Below are positions 1 to 7,298 of a DNA stretch of 50,381 nt, one piece after another (the stretch's first letter is position 1; the number at the start of each line of letters is the position of its first letter). This DNA is from JAHJDR01 sp964526915. Its GTDB lineage: Bacteria > UBA10199 > JADGCS01. The translations under genes and the position numbers were made by a program. The notes beneath the pieces are model-generated. The model was not told where the DNA came from, did no database searches, and was given only the letters and a program-made list of their open reading frames with translations. The DNA is taken from the NCBI GenBank assembly GCA_964526915.1, contig CAZGMS010000034.1, positions 1-50,381 of the forward strand, written 5' to 3'.

Positions 1-125
1 GCAAACTCGCCCAGCGGCCTGCTGGCCTGTTCGCGCAAAAACAGCTCACCGTGTCACCCAAAAAAGACCGCTTCGCGGAAGGTTTTCGAATGGGCTCTAA
101 GTGCCTAATCTCAGTTGATCGATGA
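1..125 (+). CDS. 3' end of an unidentified gene (partial)
   Basis: Frame 3 of the plus strand is open from the window edge to a TGA at 123-125, giving about 40 residues that end in GFRMGSKCLISVDR. Codon choice (many C- or G-ending codons such as CTC, GCC, CAG, ACC) resembles the neighbouring genes. If real, it converges on and overlaps the 3' end of the rluA-type gene by 29 bp. Convergent overlaps occur elsewhere in this window, for example nuoN/plsB. I do not recognise the family. The other plus-strand frames also stay open for a short stretch, so this could be noncoding. Confidence 0.3.
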   Translation, partial: KLAQRPAGLFAQKQLTVSPKKDRFAEGFRMGSKCLISVDR

Positions 126-996
126 GTTTGGCCATGTCCGATGGGATCGGGGCAGTGATTTTCATCTTCTTCTTGGTGATGGGATGCGTAAAATGAAGTC
201 GTTCGGCATGCAGGGCCTGTCTCTTAAAAGATAGCCCCTCGCCCGACCCATACAATTTATCGCCCACAATCGGGTACCCCATATCGCTCAGGTGCACACG
301 AATCTGGTGAGTACGCCCGGTGAGGATTTCCACACTCAACAGCGTGGCCTTTTGATACCGTTCCAAAACGCGCCAGCGAGTGATCGCCTTGAGTCCGTCT
401 TTGCTGTTACGGGCCACTCGCACCTTTTTTCCTTCTTCGAACTCACCCTTCTCCAGAGGTTTTGTGATTTGTCCCTCTTCGCCGGAAACCTGTCCATCCA
501 CCAGAGACAGATAATATTTTTGAATGTCATGCGCGCGGAATTGGTCCGCCAAAGCATTAGCGATCTTTTTTTTGGTGTAGATCATCACGCCCGAGGTTTC
601 TTTGTCCAAACGATGCATTTGCCCCAAATACGGATAACTTTTGATCGTGTTTTTTCTCTTTAAATAATCCTGCACCACCTGCGCATAGGCCTCAAACTCC
701 ACAAAGGGCGGTTTGTTCGTAGCCAACAGGTAGGTATCTTCGAAGAGCACCTCTACAAAACGGTAACGGCCAACTTGGGCTTGCGGTTGATCGGCCTGGG
801 ATGGGACAAACAGGACCACATCGTTTGGTTTGAGATTCCATTTGCTCACAAAGACATTTTTGCCATTAATGAAGGCCCGTTTGTGATCGATCGCTTTTTT
901 CACCTGATTGTGCGACCAGTCTCCCATCTGTTTGTAGATATAATTTTCGAGGCTCATGCCCCGTTCACTTTTTTTGACTTTCCATTTGTAGTCCAT
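97..996 (-). CDS. RluA-family 23S rRNA/tRNA pseudouridine synthase
   Basis: A 299-residue enzyme predicted to isomerise specific uridines in rRNA or tRNA to pseudouridine. The N-terminal ~80 residues look like an S4 RNA-binding domain. The catalytic domain carries the family signature HRLDKETSG at about residue 128, whose Asp is the nucleophile, and a second conserved block RTHQIRVHL with GDKLYG near the C-terminus. I start at the ATG at 996 because AAGGA lies 8 bp upstream. A GTG further upstream (1020) lies in an 8-bp repeat array. Which RluA subtype (RluC, RluD or other) cannot be decided from sequence alone. rsmI lies upstream on the same strand, separated by repeats. Confidence 0.9.
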   Translation of the reverse strand: MDYKWKVKKSERGMSLENYIYKQMGDWSHNQVKKAIDHKRAFINGKNVFVSKWNLKPNDVVLFVPSQADQPQAQVGRYRFVEVLFEDTYLLATNKPPFVEFEAYAQVVQDYLKRKNTIKSYPYLGQMHRLDKETSGVMIYTKKKIANALADQFRAHDIQKYYLSLVDGQVSGEEGQITKPLEKGEFEEGKKVRVARNSKDGLKAITRWRVLERYQKATLLSVEILTGRTHQIRVHLSDMGYPIVGDKLYGSGEGLSFKRQALHAERLHFTHPITKKKMKITAPIPSDMAKLIDQLRLGT

Positions 997-1011
997 ATTT
1001 GCGTCCTTAAA

Positions 1012-1050
1012 CGTGTTCACGTATTCATGTGTTCAAGTGTTTACGTGAGT
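1012..1050. repeat. Degenerate 8-bp tandem repeat
   Basis: About five units of an 8-bp repeat related to ACGTGTTC are seen: ACGTGTTC, ACGTATTC, ATGTGTTC, AAGTGTTT, ACGTGAGT. It lies directly upstream of the rluA-type gene and belongs to the window-wide class of short-period intergenic arrays. Confidence 0.7.
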
Positions 1051-1060
1051 TCTAAAATCC

Positions 1061-1180
1061 GCTGACAGCTTCGGCTAACAGCTAACAACCAGAAACTGAC
1101 CGTTGGCAGTCGACTGTCGGCTATACACCTTGTGCCTTAAGCCTTAAGCCTTAAGCCTTAGGCCTTGAGCCTTGAGCCAT
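1061..1180. repeat. Cluster of heptamer arrays running into the rsmI 3' end
   Basis: Three short arrays with 7-bp period follow each other: GCTAACA-type units near 1062-1088, GTTGGCA/GTCGACT/GTCGGCT near 1102-1122, and about six GCCTTAA-type units at 1134-1177. The last array contains the rsmI stop codon (1151-1153), so the final residues of RsmI are encoded by repeat units. Confidence 0.8.
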
Positions 1181-1840
1181 CACCCCCACACAAAACTCGC
1201 CCTTCACCACACCAGCCTTGAGTTGTTCGTAAACGGCTTGCGGTGTGCCTCGATAAAAAGTCTCATACAGTTTGGTCATCTCCCTGCCAATCACCAGGTG
1301 ATAATGCTCCTTGTCTAAAAAATATTTTTCCAGGGTTTTTAGGATACGAAACGGCGATTCAAAGAAAACATGTATGCCAGACAGAAGATCAATAGACGCA
1401 ACCAATTCCTTCTGTTTCTTGGTCTTGGTGGGGAAAAAGCCCCAAAAATGATGCGCTGTGTGTGGTTTGCCAAAAACGCTCACCAAAGTCGCCACCGCGC
1501 TGGGGCCAGAAACAGGAATCACGCCCAAGCCCGCAGCCAACACCCTTTCGACCAAAAGATGACCGGGATCCGAAATGCCCGGCGTGCCAGCATCGGTCAC
1601 CAAGGCAAAACTCACACCGGACTCAAGCTCAGAAATGATTTTGTCTTCCTGCTGTTCAGAAGCGTGGTCGGTATAGGAAAACAGGCGTTTTTTGATCCCC
1701 AGATGATTCAGCAACCGCAACGTGACCCGTGTGTCCTCAGCCAGGATCACAGCAACCGCCTCGAGGGTTTCACGCAACCGCTGGGAGATGTCCTTTAAAT
1801 TGCCTATGGGCGTGGCCACCACGTACAAAATCCCGCTCAT
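1151..1840 (-). CDS. rsmI: 16S rRNA (cytidine-1402 2'-O)-methyltransferase RsmI
   Basis: A 229-residue SAM-dependent methyltransferase of the tetrapyrrole-methylase fold that modifies C1402 in the ribosomal P site. Visible motifs are the N-terminal YVVATPIGNLKDIS, the EDTR segment, the DAGTPGISDPG loop and the PVSGPSA motif, in family order and at full domain length. The start at 1840 (ATG) is supported by GAGG 8 bp upstream; a TTG six codons earlier has no comparable site. The C-terminal tail (GSRPKA) is encoded by a GCCTTAA heptamer array, so the repeat has evidently replaced or extended the native terminus. A terminator lies just upstream, so rsmI is probably transcribed separately from the small gene at 1924-2001 or by read-through. 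Confidence 0.93.
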   Translation of the reverse strand: MSGILYVVATPIGNLKDISQRLRETLEAVAVILAEDTRVTLRLLNHLGIKKRLFSYTDHASEQQEDKIISELESGVSFALVTDAGTPGISDPGHLLVERVLAAGLGVIPVSGPSAVATLVSVFGKPHTAHHFWGFFPTKTKKQKELVASIDLLSGIHVFFESPFRILKTLEKYFLDKEHYHLVIGREMTKLYETFYRGTPQAVYEQLKAGVVKGEFCVGVMAQGSRPKA

Positions 1841-1856
1841 GATGAAATCCTCGGGC

Positions 1857-1899
1857 AAAAAAAAAGCCCCAAAGCAAATGAATTACCCTGGAGCTTTTT
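1857..1899 (-). terminator. Rho-independent terminator of the small Lys-rich gene
   Basis: On the minus strand, arm AAAAAGCTCCA (1889-1899) pairs with TGGGGCTTTTT (1861-1871) over 11 bp with one G-T pair. It is followed by an uninterrupted T tract reaching 1857. It lies 25 bp past the stop of the 25-residue gene. Confidence 0.85.
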
Positions 1900-1923
1900 G
1901 GTTCTTTACCAAAAATTGAGTTA

Positions 1924-2001
1924 CTATCTTTTTTTCTTCGCAACTTTTTTCTTGGCGACTTTTTTCTTGGCAACTTTTTTTACTTTTTTCTTAGCAGGCA
2001 T
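1924..2001 (-). CDS. Tiny lysine-rich (AKKK-repeat, histone H1-tail-like) peptide
   Basis: A 25-residue peptide reading MPAKKKVKK followed by three VAKKK-type repeats and a final Arg. It contains only M, P, A, K, V and R and is about 60% lysine. An excellent ribosome-binding site (GGAGG) sits 4 bp before the ATG, a consensus promoter lies at 2063-2092 and a strong terminator follows at 1857-1899, so it is a complete single-gene transcription unit. Composition matches the C-terminal tails of bacterial histone H1-like proteins (Hc2, AlgP type), which bind DNA or RNA nonspecifically; a nucleoid or ribosome role is inference. The usual H1-like proteins are much longer. The repeats resemble a low-complexity tract, but the flanking signals argue for a real gene. 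Confidence 0.75.
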   Translation of the reverse strand: MPAKKKVKKVAKKKVAKKKVAKKKR

Positions 2002-2032
2002 CGTGCCTCCTTTATTATTGGTGTGGGTTGAT

Positions 2033-2054
2033 AAAGTTAACCTAATTTAACTTT
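2033..2054 (-). promoter_or_regulatory. Inverted repeat at the transcript start of the small Lys-rich gene
   Basis: A perfect 8-bp inverted repeat (AAAGTTAA, 6-bp spacer, TTAACTTT) begins about 2 bp downstream of the predicted transcription start. It could be an operator or a 5' UTR hairpin. Confidence 0.5.
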
Positions 2055-2062
2055 ACATAGCA

Positions 2063-2092
2063 ATTATATTTGTTTTTTTTTGATTGTGTCAA
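2063..2092 (-). promoter_or_regulatory. Consensus sigma-70 promoter
   Basis: On the minus strand, TTGACA (2087-2092) and TATAAT (2063-2068) are separated by 18 bp; both hexamers match the consensus perfectly. The expected start is near 2056, giving a leader of about 55 nt before the ATG at 2001. Confidence 0.88.
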
Positions 2093-2261
2093 ATATTTTT
2101 TATGCCTTTTCAACAACTTGTCGATGGAAAAAGTTGTTTTGACTGCAAAAGCAACCTTTTTTGTTCAGCACGAGAAAATTCATCGCCCCCAGCAAACTCT
2201 TGACACATAATTGTTTGCTGTCTCTTTTTTTGATATTTGTTCTCACAATCGACGCGTTTCA

Positions 2262-2348
2262 TTTTTTTTGGCAAAAAAAATTCTGAAGTGATTTTTTTTT
2301 GTTTTTTTTTGTTTTTTTTCGCAAAAAAATAATTTTTGGCGAAAAAAA
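2262..2348. other. Phased A/T tracts, predicted intrinsically bent DNA
   Basis: Eight A or T tracts of 5-9 bp occur with centres about 10 bp apart: T tracts at 2262-2269, 2292-2300, 2302-2310, 2312-2319 and 2333-2337, and A tracts at 2273-2280, 2323-2329 and 2342-2348. Helical phasing of such tracts is the classic pattern of curved DNA. The rest of the gap between 2093 and 2469 holds an 8-bp inverted repeat near 2111-2138 but no gene I would support. Confidence 0.65.
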
Positions 2349-2469
2349 CATTGTGAATTGATTTCTCTGCCATCAGTGAAGGGACTGACCAAATACATTT
2401 CTCAGCCTTTTTCAAATGACAACCCCTTGTTTATTACGTATGCTACACCTCTAACCAAAGGGCTCCCAC

Positions 2470-3030
2470 ATGAAACTTAAACAAGAACACTTTGCCAGAC
2501 TATCTCTTAAAATCTTGTCTTTTTTGATGCAAAAAAAATCTTTGACCATGAAAATGGACGAAGCCGCCATCAAAAGCACCATCACCACAATTTTTGTCCA
2601 GGATGCCCTCAAAATCGAGAACATCACCAAAAAAGCCCAGACAGTCATGGAACAGCACAAGGCCAAGGTGCAAACGGGAGAAATCGATTATCAAAAAATG
2701 TTCCCCATGATCAAAAAAGAACTGTTCAAAAAAGAGGGGCTGCCACTCTCAGAAACCAATTACTCGGAAGATCACATAAAAAAACTGTCCCTCAAGATCC
2801 ACGACAAACTTTATCTGGATAATATGGTCGATTACCACGATGATGAGCAGTCACTGATGGACATCCAACACGTCATGGGGGAATTCTTTGCGATCAGGGA
2901 AAAGGCTGTGGCAACTGCCCGTCAAAAAGTCAGCTCACTGAGCAAAAATGTCGCTCCCGGATCAAATGAATGGAACGTCCTGTTCGATAAATACCTCACC
3001 GAGGAACTCAAAAAATGGGGGTTTCATTAA
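2470..3030 (+). CDS. DUF507 family protein
   Basis: A 186-residue, highly charged, all-helical cytoplasmic protein. It has the two-fold layout of DUF507: each half contains a helix-rich segment with conserved lysines and an Asp/Tyr block. The end (VLFDKYLTEELKKWGF) matches the usual DUF507 terminus. The function of the family is not established. It precedes nuoH by 44 bp on the same strand and may be cotranscribed with it. No obvious Shine-Dalgarno sequence precedes the ATG beyond a weak AAGGG 9 bp upstream. Confidence 0.8.
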   Translation: MKLKQEHFARLSLKILSFLMQKKSLTMKMDEAAIKSTITTIFVQDALKIENITKKAQTVMEQHKAKVQTGEIDYQKMFPMIKKELFKKEGLPLSETNYSEDHIKKLSLKIHDKLYLDNMVDYHDDEQSLMDIQHVMGEFFAIREKAVATARQKVSSLSKNVAPGSNEWNVLFDKYLTEELKKWGFH

Positions 3031-3074
3031 ATTCCGTTGTCTTGATCCACACGATTGGTTAGAAACCGAACACG

Positions 3075-4331
3075 ATGCCCGAAACATCTGTTATCATTCT
3101 TAGAATTTTACTCCCTTTCACGGTCATGCTGGCATTGATTCCCCTGTTGGTTTGGTTGGAACGCAAAGGCTCTGCCTATATTCAAGACAGACCCGGACCC
3201 AACCGCGCCGCCATTTTGGGAATACGACTCGGTGGGCTACTACACCCTCTGGCTGATGTAATAAAATTGGCCTTTAAAGAAGACTTCATCCCCTCCGGGG
3301 CCAACAGGTTCTATTATTATTTGGCACCATTCCTCACCTTTTGTGTCGCCAGCGTGACTTTTCTGGTCATTCCCTTTGGCTCACCCATCACGTTCGGCAC
3401 ACAGATTATTCATCTGCAGGCGGCTTCGCTTAACATCGGCATCTTATATATATTGGCCATCTCCAGCCTGGGTGTCTACGGGATCATGTTGGCCGGCTTG
3501 GCTTCTCATAATAAATTCGCCCTGTTAGGAGGTCTCAGGGCAAGTGCCCAGATGATCAGTTACGAACTCAGTTTGGGACTGGCCATCATTTCTCTTGTGA
3601 TGACCACCGGTTCCTTGGACTTGCAGGAGATTGTACAACAACAATCGCCACTCCTGTGGCGATGGAATTTCATCAGGGACCCCCTGGCTTTTTTGATTGT
3701 TATCGTGGCCTCTTTTGCCGAAACAAACAGAATCCCCTTTGATCTGCCAGAAGGCGAATCAGAGTTGGTTGCCGGGTATCATGTGGAGTACTCCTCTCTC
3801 AAATTCGCCATGTTCTTCATGGCTGAATATCTCCACATCATCATGGCATCAGTGCTGATGGCCACCCTGTTTTTAGGTGGTTGGCAAGTTCCCTTTCTGT
3901 CCACTCAAATGTTGCAAGACCACGCCTCCCTTGTTTTGCTGGGCACCCTTATTATCTTCGCCCTCGGTTTCGTTTTTTTGGGACTGGTATTGTGTTGTCG
4001 CTACAAAAAAGTAGTTTATAACGACAAGCGGGATTATGAGGTTTTGATCTTGGGTGTTCCTGCACTCATCATCGCCGTGACCCTCCTTGTACTGGCGCTG
4101 TTTATGGGGACAAAACCGCTGTCTCCGCTTATCAGTCAGTGGGTCACCACAGGCACTCATATTTTCTCACTCGTCATCAAAACCTCTTTTTTTTGTTGGC
4201 TGTTCATTTGGATCAGATGGACACTTCCCAGGGTACGCTACGATCAGTTGATGACGCTGGGCTGGAAATTTTTACTCCCATTGAGTCTGGTGAATCTGGT
4301 GATTACGGCGGCGAGGGTGATGGGGGGCTGA
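3075..4331 (+). CDS. nuoH: NADH-quinone oxidoreductase subunit H
   Basis: Membrane subunit of respiratory complex I that forms the quinone entry chamber and links the peripheral arm to the proton pumps. The diagnostic block ERKGSAYIQDRPGPNR is at residues ~29-44, and ETNRIPFDLPEGESELV lies near residue 220. The conserved C-terminal helix (IRWTLPRVRYDQLM) is present. At 418 residues it is longer than the usual ~325-350. The extra length lies between about residues 272 and 365 and contains two or three additional hydrophobic helices. It starts the nuoHJKLMN cluster; nuoI does not follow it as in the canonical order, and a repeat element fills the gap instead. Confidence 0.96.
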   Translation: MPETSVIILRILLPFTVMLALIPLLVWLERKGSAYIQDRPGPNRAAILGIRLGGLLHPLADVIKLAFKEDFIPSGANRFYYYLAPFLTFCVASVTFLVIPFGSPITFGTQIIHLQAASLNIGILYILAISSLGVYGIMLAGLASHNKFALLGGLRASAQMISYELSLGLAIISLVMTTGSLDLQEIVQQQSPLLWRWNFIRDPLAFLIVIVASFAETNRIPFDLPEGESELVAGYHVEYSSLKFAMFFMAEYLHIIMASVLMATLFLGGWQVPFLSTQMLQDHASLVLLGTLIIFALGFVFLGLVLCCRYKKVVYNDKRDYEVLILGVPALIIAVTLLVLALFMGTKPLSPLISQWVTTGTHIFSLVIKTSFFCWLFIWIRWTLPRVRYDQLMTLGWKFLLPLSLVNLVITAARVMGG

Positions 4332-4497
4332 ATATCGAATATCGAATATTGAATAACAAACAAGGAATTTCGAAATACTGTCATTCCTGCGAACGCAGGA
4401 ATCCAGAAGAATAGAATGGATCCCAGCTTTCGCTGGGATGACAAGAAACCCTCACTTCGACATTCGCTATTCCTTGTTCGTTATTCGATATTCAATA
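4332..4497. repeat. Composite inverted repeat of heptamer arrays with two central hairpins
   Basis: Outer arms are heptamer arrays in inverted orientation: ATATCGA-type units at 4332-4370, and TTC-led units (TTCGACA, TTCGCTA, TTCCTTG, TTCGTTA, TTCGATA, TTCAATA) at 4456-4497. Between them lie two palindromes: ATTCCTGCG/CGCAGGAAT (about 4382-4402) and ATCCCAGC/GCTGGGAT (about 4419-4439). They are bounded by GTCAT and ATGAC. A related element without the central hairpins lies at 32190-32290. It sits between nuoH and nuoJ. Confidence 0.85.
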
Positions 4498-4504
4498 GTG
4501 TATT

Positions 4505-5008
4505 ATGCACATCTGGTTATTTTACATATTTTCCACGATCACTGTGGCCGCAACGATTCTGATGATTGCGCACAAAAACACCATCACCAGTGCGATGAGT
4601 CTGGTCGTTTCGCTCTGTTCTTTAGCGGCCCTCTTTTTGCTCCTGCACGCCCCTTTCGTGGCCGCTGTGCAAATCATCGTTTATGCGGGGGCCATCATGG
4701 TTCTCTTCATCTTCGTTATCATGATGTTACAGATACCGAAACCACATCAAAAAACCACACGTTTTGGCATCAAGCACCTCTTGGTGGGGAGTTGCGGTTG
4801 TATGCTGTTTGCCTTTTTTTTCGTCGCCTTCGCCACCATCCCCCAGGTATCCTTTAAGACGGTCACAGCCGACTTTGGATCGGCGCAACAAGTGGGTGAA
4901 ACACTTTTTTCAAAATACGTCATTCCGTTTGAACTCCTTGGGGTATTGTTATTGTCGGGGTTGGTGGGTGCCCTGTTTTTGGGGAGAAAAGAGGAGGAAA
5001 TCAAGTAA
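4505..5008 (+). CDS. nuoJ: NADH-quinone oxidoreductase subunit J
   Basis: A 167-residue membrane subunit of complex I with five predicted transmembrane helices. It is recognisable by the third helix IIVYAGAIMVLFIFVIMML, whose pi-bulge region is conserved in NuoJ/ND6. It lies directly upstream of nuoK (3-bp gap) in the canonical order. The start ATG at 4505 comes directly after the repeat element, so any Shine-Dalgarno sequence is weak, and the nuoJ leader is supplied by repeat DNA. Confidence 0.95.
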   Translation: MHIWLFYIFSTITVAATILMIAHKNTITSAMSLVVSLCSLAALFLLLHAPFVAAVQIIVYAGAIMVLFIFVIMMLQIPKPHQKTTRFGIKHLLVGSCGCMLFAFFFVAFATIPQVSFKTVTADFGSAQQVGETLFSKYVIPFELLGVLLLSGLVGALFLGRKEEEIK

Positions 5009-5011
5009 GCT

Positions 5012-5320
5012 ATGCGTGAAATCACAATCCACCACTACATTATCTTATCTTCCCTGCTGTTTTGTCTGGGTTTTGTCGGCATCATTTTGCGCCGGAACCT
5101 GTTGGTTGTGCTCATGTGTCTTGAGGTCCTCATGAACGCCATCATTTTAGCCTTTGTCGCCTTCGCCCGGTATTACAACGAACATGATGGACACGTTATG
5201 GCCATGATCATCATGGCCATTGCGGCCGTCGAAGCAGCCATCGGCCTGGGGATTGTGGTCACGATTTTTCATCACAGAAAAAGCATCGACACCAATGACC
5301 TGAAATCAATGAAAGGGTAG
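5012..5320 (+). CDS. nuoK: NADH-quinone oxidoreductase subunit K
   Basis: A 102-residue subunit of three transmembrane helices, the normal NuoK/MrpC-like length. It carries the two membrane glutamates essential for proton transfer: one in CLEVLMNAIILAF (about residue 34) and one in AAVEAAIGLGI (about residue 70). It follows nuoJ by 3 bp. GGAGG near the end of nuoJ, about 14 bp upstream of the start, suggests coupled translation. Confidence 0.97.
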   Translation: MREITIHHYIILSSLLFCLGFVGIILRRNLLVVLMCLEVLMNAIILAFVAFARYYNEHDGHVMAMIIMAIAAVEAAIGLGIVVTIFHHRKSIDTNDLKSMKG

Positions 5321-5343
5321 GTCTAAACAATGCAAAGTTTAAA

Positions 5344-7293
5344 ATGAAAATTTCTACGTACATCATCCTCATCCCCCTCATCCCTCTGATTGGTTTTTTC
5401 ATAAATGGGCTCATTGCGCTGCAGCAATCCCGCGGACAGGGGTTCGTGAGCAAAGGCACAACGTCTGTCATCGCCTGTCTGGCCAGTCTCCTGTCATTTA
5501 TTTTGGTCCTGTGTGCCGGTGGCACACTCATCACCCATCCCGCGACGCCATCATTGTCCTGGACCAGCGCCTACGAATGGATTGCCCTGGGAAACCTCAC
5601 CATCACCTTTGGGTTCATCATCGATCATTTATCTAGTCTCATGCTGTTTGTCGTCACGGGTGTGGGTTTTGTGATTCACCTCTATTCTACCGGCTACATG
5701 AGATCAGATCCCGCCTACGCCCGCTACATGTCTTACCTGAACCTGTTCCTGTTTTTCATGACCGTGCTGGTGATGGCCGATTCCCTCCTGCTGTTATTTG
5801 CCGGCTGGGAGGGAGTGGGGCTGTGCTCCTATCTGCTCATCTCGTTCTGGTTCACCGACAGCGACAAGGCCCGGGCCGGAAAAAAAGCCTTCATCGTCAA
5901 TCGCGTTGGCGACTTGGGTTTTGTGCTCGCCATGTTCCTGATCGCCTCCACCTTCATGGCCAACCCGATGTCTGACGAAACCTCCTTTCTCAATATTCGT
6001 TTCCTCGCCAGCAACGTGACCACACTGACCCCCTCCCTCGGACTGATCTGCTTGTGTCTGCTGCTGGGAGCCACGGGAAAATCTGCACAAATCCCCCTCA
6101 CTATCTGGTTGCCCGATGCCATGGCCGGCCCCACTCCCGTCTCTGCCCTCATCCACGCCGCCACCATGGTGACCGCCGGCGTGTATCTGATTGCGCGTCT
6201 GCATTTTCTTTTTATCCTCTCACCACTCGTCATGACGATCATGGCCACCATCGGTGTGGTCACAGCGTTCCTGGCGGCACTCCTGGCTCTGACCCAATAC
6301 GACATTAAAAAAATTCTCGCCTACTCCACGATCAGTCAACTGGGATTGATGTTTCTGGCCCTCGGTGTGGGCGCTTTTTCGAGTGCCTTGTTCCACGTTT
6401 TCACCCACGCCTTTTTCAAGGCCGGTCTTTTTCTGGGAGCCGGCATCATCATTCAGGCCCTGCATCACGAACAGGATATTCGTCACATGGGAGGTTTGCT
6501 CAAAAAATTCCCCGTGGTGGGAATCGCCTTTTTCCTGTGCCTCCTGTCCCTCGCTGGCATTCCTCCTTTTGCCGGTTTTTTCAGCAAAGACGAAATCCTT
6601 TATTTCTCCTACGCCCTGTCACCCTACCGTTTTCATTATTACCTGGCACTCATCACAGCGGGTCTCACAGCCCTGTACAGCATGCGCCTGTTCGCCAGGG
6701 CCTTTCTGGGACAACCTCATTCCCCACCCGGAACCACCATGACTGCGACGAGCCCCGTCATGACGGGTTCCCTGATCGTCTTGACCATCTTTTCGACCCT
6801 GGCAGGTTTTGTCGGTCTGCCGCGTGCATGGGGAAATCATCTGCTGGGAGCTTGGCTCACCGATTGGGAAACCACGACCCCTCACCACATGGCAGACGCG
6901 TTTTTTCAGGAAGTGGTTATTATCATCTTTGCCACCTTGCTGAGCCTCTCTCTGATGGTGTTGGTGTATCGCTTGTATTCAAGAAATGAGGCCGTCATGG
7001 CCCCGCTCAAGAAAACGCTGGGAATCCTCTACCGGTTCATTCACGAACGCTTTTGGGTAGACGAGCTGATCGAAGGGGCCCTGATCAGGCCACTGCATCG
7101 TTTCACGAATGGGTTTATTTTTAGACTTGTCGATCAGAAGATTATTGATGGCCTCGCTGTCAACGGGGTAACCAACACCAGTCGGTTGTTTGCCCGGTTG
7201 CTGGCGTTGATGCATTCGGGAGTGATTGCCCATTATGCCTTGTACCTGCTGGTCGCTTTGGGATTGTTTTTTGTACTGTTGGTTTTGGTGTAG
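5344..7293 (+). CDS. nuoL: NADH-quinone oxidoreductase subunit L
   Basis: A 649-residue antiporter-like proton-pumping subunit at the distal end of complex I. Hallmarks are WEGVGLCSYLLI (about residue 155), the block TIWLPDAMAGPTPVSALIHA (about 255) and ATMVTAGVYLIAR, followed by DIKKILAYSTISQLG. The C-terminal lateral helix and anchor are present, as the length is full. The ATG at 5344 has no clear Shine-Dalgarno site. A five-codon frame starting at 5329 after GGTAGG ends in a TGA that overlaps the nuoL ATG, which could couple translation. Confidence 0.97.
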   Translation: MKISTYIILIPLIPLIGFFINGLIALQQSRGQGFVSKGTTSVIACLASLLSFILVLCAGGTLITHPATPSLSWTSAYEWIALGNLTITFGFIIDHLSSLMLFVVTGVGFVIHLYSTGYMRSDPAYARYMSYLNLFLFFMTVLVMADSLLLLFAGWEGVGLCSYLLISFWFTDSDKARAGKKAFIVNRVGDLGFVLAMFLIASTFMANPMSDETSFLNIRFLASNVTTLTPSLGLICLCLLLGATGKSAQIPLTIWLPDAMAGPTPVSALIHAATMVTAGVYLIARLHFLFILSPLVMTIMATIGVVTAFLAALLALTQYDIKKILAYSTISQLGLMFLALGVGAFSSALFHVFTHAFFKAGLFLGAGIIIQALHHEQDIRHMGGLLKKFPVVGIAFFLCLLSLAGIPPFAGFFSKDEILYFSYALSPYRFHYYLALITAGLTALYSMRLFARAFLGQPHSPPGTTMTATSPVMTGSLIVLTIFSTLAGFVGLPRAWGNHLLGAWLTDWETTTPHHMADAFFQEVVIIIFATLLSLSLMVLVYRLYSRNEAVMAPLKKTLGILYRFIHERFWVDELIEGALIRPLHRFTNGFIFRLVDQKIIDGLAVNGVTNTSRLFARLLALMHSGVIAHYALYLLVALGLFFVLLVLV

Positions 7294-7298
7294 AAAAT

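Noticed and set aside
2110..2415. 101-codon minus-strand frame across the A/T-tract region
   Set aside because: It starts at TTG, is dominated by homopolymer-derived Lys/Phe/Asn codons, has no family pattern, and is better explained by the phased A/T tracts.
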